14,283 bases of DNA, taken from Setaria digitata (lineage: Eukaryota; Nematoda; Chromadorea; Rhabditida; Setariidae). Location of the stretch: contig RCAB01000884.1 in assembly GCA_003640385.1 (NCBI GenBank), positions 1 to 14,283 on the forward strand, given 5' to 3'. The translations under genes and the position numbers were made by a program. Of the stretch, positions 10,388-14,283 are shown in pieces (the stretch's first letter is position 1; every line of letters starts with the position of its first letter). Below the pieces are notes generated by a model, which was given only the letters and a program-made list of their open reading frames with translations, did no database searches and was not told where the DNA came from.

Positions 10388-10393
10388 AATAAA
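10388..10393 (+). terminator. Candidate AATAAA polyadenylation signal for the phosphatase
   Basis: This is the first perfect AATAAA on the + strand after the phosphatase stop, about 520 bases downstream. That is long for a nematode 3' UTR, so a variant signal nearer the stop may be used instead. Confidence 0.25.
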
Positions 10394-10770
10394 TTTTTTT
10401 AAAGCGGTCAAATCAGACGACGAAGATTATTTCATCTTGTCTTCACCTGTGGATTGCATATTTACAGAAATCTTTTACTGAATTAAGAGCTATGCGTTAC
10501 AACATAAGCCCTTTCAGTCACAATATTCCGCCCAGAAGGATTCAGCTTTCAGCTTATTGAAAGAAAAGTAATATCTATATTATAAAATAATGTAGTTTTC
10601 AAAACAACTTCATAAAAATTCGATATATCAAAAAGAAAATAAATTACCTTAAATTAACAGAAAATACTCATTTTGTCGAGAAGATATTCAAATTTTATCC
10701 CTGAAGATTATCAGGACACTTATTCGTCACTCAATATTAGCATTTATTCGAACAGTGAAATTTTTTTTAC

Positions 10771-10776
10771 TTTATT
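10771..10776 (-). terminator. Candidate AATAAA polyadenylation signal for vps-52
   Basis: TTTATT on the + strand is AATAAA on the - strand, about 100 bases past the vps-52 stop, which is a normal distance. A second copy lies at 10743-10748. Confidence 0.5.
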
Positions 10777-10875
10777 GTAAAATAAGATAAATACATTCAA
10801 CCCAGAAAATAAAATAAGTTCAATAAATCAGACTTGTATGTAAAAGCAATAAAAACCGAAAAAAAAAGAGTTCTC

Positions 10876-13800
10876 TTAATAAACTGGTTTATATTTCTTT
10901 ATTTCTACCATAATGTGATGAATATTGACAAGCTCCTTTAAGACTGCATTTTCTGCAAATACTTCATTTGATAGCACTTTGCTAAATCGATGATAATATT
11001 GAACAATTTGCGTGAATGTTACCTGAAACACATAATTGCGTTTAGTCTGTTCTCTAATACTTCGAATCTTTTATTAAAAACAAAAGAAAAATATACCTGC
11101 AAAATATTAGTACCATTCTTGAAATTTGTAAATGACCTAACAATCTCATTATTTACAGCATCAATTGACTTCTTCCAGTTAGCACAAAAATTGCGTACAA
11201 TTGCAGTTACACTATCTGAATTATGCAAACTTTATTATGACAATCAAATCTACACATTAAAAAAAGTGATTTATTGTTCTGATGTGAAATCTGTAAGAGT
11301 GATGTTGAAGCAGCCGGATTGTAAGAATTTATGATACTATTAATAGATTCGTGCAACTTTTGCTAACACTATGATTTCATACAGAAAGTTTCATCATCTC
11401 GAAAAACATTACGACTTTAATAACAGAAATTTATTTTGCTAGGGATGCTACAGGATGTCTCACCTGAATAACGAATTAGAAGTTGCTTGTGATTCTGCTC
11501 AATCAACGGTTCGCAATCATTGACAAATGATATCAGATCACCGAAATGGGGTCGAAGTATCAGTTCAACGTATTCGTTGATGCGATTTTGTTTCAACTCC
11601 CAAAACGATGACTTTTCCTTCGAATCGAATGTTATTCGTTCCTACAGCTAACGAGATTATAATGTAAGGATATGCATAAAAATAATTCGTAAAAAAAAAA
11701 ACAAAATATGAAACCTCGAGAATATTGAGTATCAGGTCATAATTATTAATGAGACATATTAGCCGTTGCGTGGGGGAGTTTAGTTGTAGCGTAATACGAG
11801 TTAGAAAATTTTCGATCTCAGCTTGCTGTTTACTTAAATAAAGCTGAAAAGATTTTATTCAATTCCAGTATCATGAACCAAAGAAATATTTTTAAATCTC
11901 ATGCTTTTTAATGTTTATTTAACATATAGTAGGTAAAAGCGAAAAACCAAACGAAATCTGATTAAAACCAGTAATAAGAGGTCATAAGACCTGCAATTTT
12001 GGATCAATTTGTCGTGAAGACGTGTAACTACAGACCAATAAAGCACAAGTGAACTCTGCGTAACGTCTCATAATCTAAAACACGACGAAAATTACTGAAA
12101 ATATTATGTCTTAGAAAGACAACTTTTGGTTTATTAAAATAAGAGACATTTTTAATAAAGATATGACGAAATAATAACAGTTGAAACACTCGAAGTATTC
12201 GAATATAAAACCGACGTAATGTGGGTGAGTATCCGGCTGCGGCTGCATTTTATGCACATCAAGATCACGTAAGCTCGAATTATGCAAATTCATAACCACA
12301 TCAAAACGATGCCATAAAGTATAGTTTAATGTCTCCCAATAACTGGAATTCAAATTTTCAGCCCATAAAATTACTCCATAAAAAATATTTGTTTGTTGCA
12401 TGGCATTACTAAATGACGGTGAAACACTTCAATACCTTTCTAAAGCAGGAACTCCTCGCTCAATCATTAAATTCTTGTATTTTGCACATAAACTGATGCA
12501 TATGTACAATGATATGGCATCATAATTGGAAGATATATGCTCTTCACATGATTTCTGTAATAGGAATAAAAGAGTTAAGAGGGCATAACTGAGGAGCAAG
12601 TTTCCTCGGAAAAATGGTGAAAATATTTAATAGAAGTAGAAATTGGTAGGGATCGAATTCTAATAGAAATCAAAAAATTAATGGAAAACGAAAGAAAAAT
12701 ATCTGAAATTAAATTCTTGAAAAATAAAACACTGACAGAAATTGAATGTTAATGCTAACCAACAAAGTAGTTATCGTACGCATCATAATCTCACTGAAAA
12801 GCTCGAATGTAGTTTGCCCACTGATCATAAAAAAATCTGATATGAATAGAAATTCGTGAGAGGAATGATCCACCAATGCAAATTGCACACTTCGAAACAA
12901 ATTTTCAAATTGAAACTGCAACTTTTTTTGTGAAACAGCAAAGTAACAGCAAAAATTTTATAAAAATTTGAGAAATACGAAATAAAATGAAAGGTGATTG
13001 GCAAGAGAATTTCGCCCTCAGCCTTCGCAAAACTAATTTTTATATATGGACCGAAATACGTTTCAAAAATAACCATTATTAGAACAAAAAACCGTACGCT
13101 GATCGACCAAATGTTTTGATAAATACATCGTTCTATCTCTTACAGTAATTGAATAACAAACCCGTTCATTTGCCTGCTGTGCCGCATGTGGGACAATAAG
13201 AGGAGCCATCAAATCCGATGATAACAAGCTATCTCTGTTACCCAACGAAAAAACTGTTGCTCTATTTCGTATCTGCAATAACGGCTAAATTAAACTACTA
13301 TGGAATTTTAGAGGAATAAGAAAGAGATTAACTAAAAAGTGACTGAAAAATCAGAAGTTACAGGAATACGAAGAATAATAGAAATCAGAATTTTGGAAAA
13401 CTTCTCTTTAAATAAATTACTAAAAATACTAAAGATTTTTTCTACAAATAAGAATGCAATTCAAACACAATCATTAACATGCTTGAGATTTTGGGATAAA
13501 AAGACCCATTGCTTTCACTGCATTCTCCGAACCCAAAAGATCATCTTTAGTAGCAACATCAGCTAGCTGAAATGGAATACGAATATGATTCCATTTGTAA
13601 TCCGAAGGATAATGTAATATGCATAAATATTTGAAAGGCTGCCATAAATAATGAGAAGAACAGCGACGTTAATCTTACTATTAGGTACTACAAAGGTAAC
13701 ATAAATCTTCAATTTGGCTGTACTGCATAAAAAGAAAAAAACAAACATACCAACAGACGAAAGAGCCTCGACGAATATGTTTTGAAATAAGTAAAAAACA

Positions 13801-14238
13801 TTTTGCTGATAACGTCAATATACTCATCCCTTACCTAAATAANCTACTATTAGGCACTACAAAGGTAACATAAATCTTCAATTTGGCTGTAATGCATAAA
13901 AAGAAAAAAACAAACATACCAACAGACGAAAGAGCCTCGACGAATATGTTTTGAAATAAGTAAAAAACATTTTGCTGATAACGTCAATATACTCATCCCT
14001 TACCTAAATAAAAATTTATAATAAAGATAATAATAAGTATGTAAATGTACAATACTTTCACTAAACGAAAAAACTAATGTACATCTTAATAGGGATTAAT
14101 AACATTGGCTTTTTTTTTGTATCGTATCTGTGATACATTACAAGTAAAGAAATTTTTATACTCCATATAATAATTAGAATGAAACTTACTTCTCGAGCCA
14201 AATGCCTATCATTTGCCAATAAAAATTCGTAGAAGAAT
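10876..14238 (-). CDS. Vps52, GARP/EARP vesicle-tethering subunit; C-terminal two thirds, 5' end off window
   Basis: Exons in transcript order are 14238-14190, 14003-13920 (duplicated at 13834-13751), 13566-13483, 13272-13162, 12915-12760, 12554-12436, 12342-12216, 12074-11991, 11843-11715, 11641-11464, 11215-11097 and 11022-10876. Phases agree at every junction, giving about 461 codons. Vps52 joins Vps51, Vps53 and Vps54 (or the EARP partner) to tether endosome-derived vesicles at the trans-Golgi network or recycling endosomes. Family hallmarks are FFYEFLLANDRHLARE, SLGNRDSL, APLIVPHAAQ, LFRSVQFAL, FLFISDFFMISG, ERGVPALESYWE, RRYAEFTCALL, LINNYDLILNILE, VRSFTNFKNGTNILQ, QIVQYYHRF and LVNIHHIMVEIKKYKP at the C-terminus. 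These follow the order seen in human VPS52 (about 720 residues, from memory) with almost no length change. Missing are the N-terminal roughly 260 residues with the coiled coil. One donor appears to be GC (13482-13481). Confidence 0.95.
13676..13842. repeat. Left copy of a 167-base duplication flanking the N
   Basis: Bases 13676-13842 match 13845-14011 at 165 of 167 positions (differences at 13686/13855 and 13723/13892, both in intron). This copy holds one complete 84-base vps-52 exon (13834-13751) with its acceptor and donor. It is probably an assembly artefact rather than biology. Confidence 0.95.
13843..13843. other. Single unknown base marking an assembly join
   Basis: The only N in the window sits exactly between the two copies of the 167-base duplication, as expected where two contig ends that really overlap were placed side by side. 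Confidence 0.9.
13845..14011. repeat. Right copy of a 167-base duplication flanking the N
   Basis: Nearly identical partner of 13676-13842 at an offset of 169 bases. It contains the second copy of the same vps-52 exon (14003-13920, encoding VRDEYIDVISKMFFTYF and on). Only one copy is expected in the real gene. Confidence 0.95.
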
Positions 14239-14267
14239 CTAAAAATCCTCTTATTTATCAAAATTTC

Positions 14268-14283
14268 AAAAAAAAAAAAAAAA
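14268..14283. repeat. A run of 16 at the window end
   Basis: The window ends in an uninterrupted A run inside a vps-52 intron, whose acceptor ends at 14239. Runs like this often end contigs. It is not a poly(A) tail, because the gene reads the other way and continues upstream. Confidence 0.8.

Larger units (their letters stand above)
9867..10770. other. Region between the convergent genes, including likely 3' UTR
   Basis: No recognised gene. Bases 9867-10140 are AT-rich and look like the 3' UTR of the phosphatase. Bases 10140-10570 are visibly less AT-rich and hold small open frames, listed separately. From 10571 to 10770 the sequence is AT-rich again and is probably 3' flank of vps-52. No tRNA or other RNA gene could be recognised. 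Confidence 0.55.

Noticed and set aside
10990..11334. 114-codon open frame on the + strand
   Set aside because: It is antisense to two vps-52 exons, whose protein motifs on the - strand are conserved.

Overview
The window looks like nuclear DNA from a nematode, probably a filarial or other spirurid. It is very AT-rich. Both recognisable genes are cut into short exons by introns of about 75 to 500 bases, and the splice acceptors are short and pyrimidine-rich, often TTTCAG-like. Both proteins are animal families, one of them a protein tyrosine phosphatase type that is expanded in nematodes. The species assignment is inference. The gene calls rest on exon phases that fit and on protein motifs.

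Layout. Bases 1-1100 are non-coding, with purine tracts, a 30-base tandem repeat and long A runs. About 1110-4880 is a T-rich array of degenerate repeats of roughly 55-65 bases built around GCATGC. It is interrupted at 3414-3617 by a broken copy of one exon of the phosphatase gene downstream, and at 4102-4184 by a large palindrome. Bases 4880-5800 are non-coding. A protein tyrosine phosphatase gene runs on the + strand from 5830 to 9866 in 11 inferred exons, about 457 residues, with all the catalytic elements of an active enzyme. Bases 9867-10875 lie between the genes and hold a short, less AT-rich stretch that may be a small gene, a 3' UTR or a relic.

On the - strand, entering from beyond the right edge and ending at 10876, are the last 12 exons (about 461 codons) of vps-52, which encodes a subunit of the GARP/EARP vesicle-tethering complexes. 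The 5' part of vps-52 is off the window. One of its exons appears twice (13751-13834 and 13920-14003) on either side of a single N. This is almost certainly an assembly error: two overlapping haplotype ends that were never merged.

The two genes are convergent, with about 1 kb between their stop codons. There is no sign that they act together: one is a signalling enzyme and the other a housekeeping trafficking factor. The strongest unusual items are the repeat array with the fossil exon inside it, the assembly duplication that keeps the reading frame, and several non-standard splice donors that protein conservation forces.
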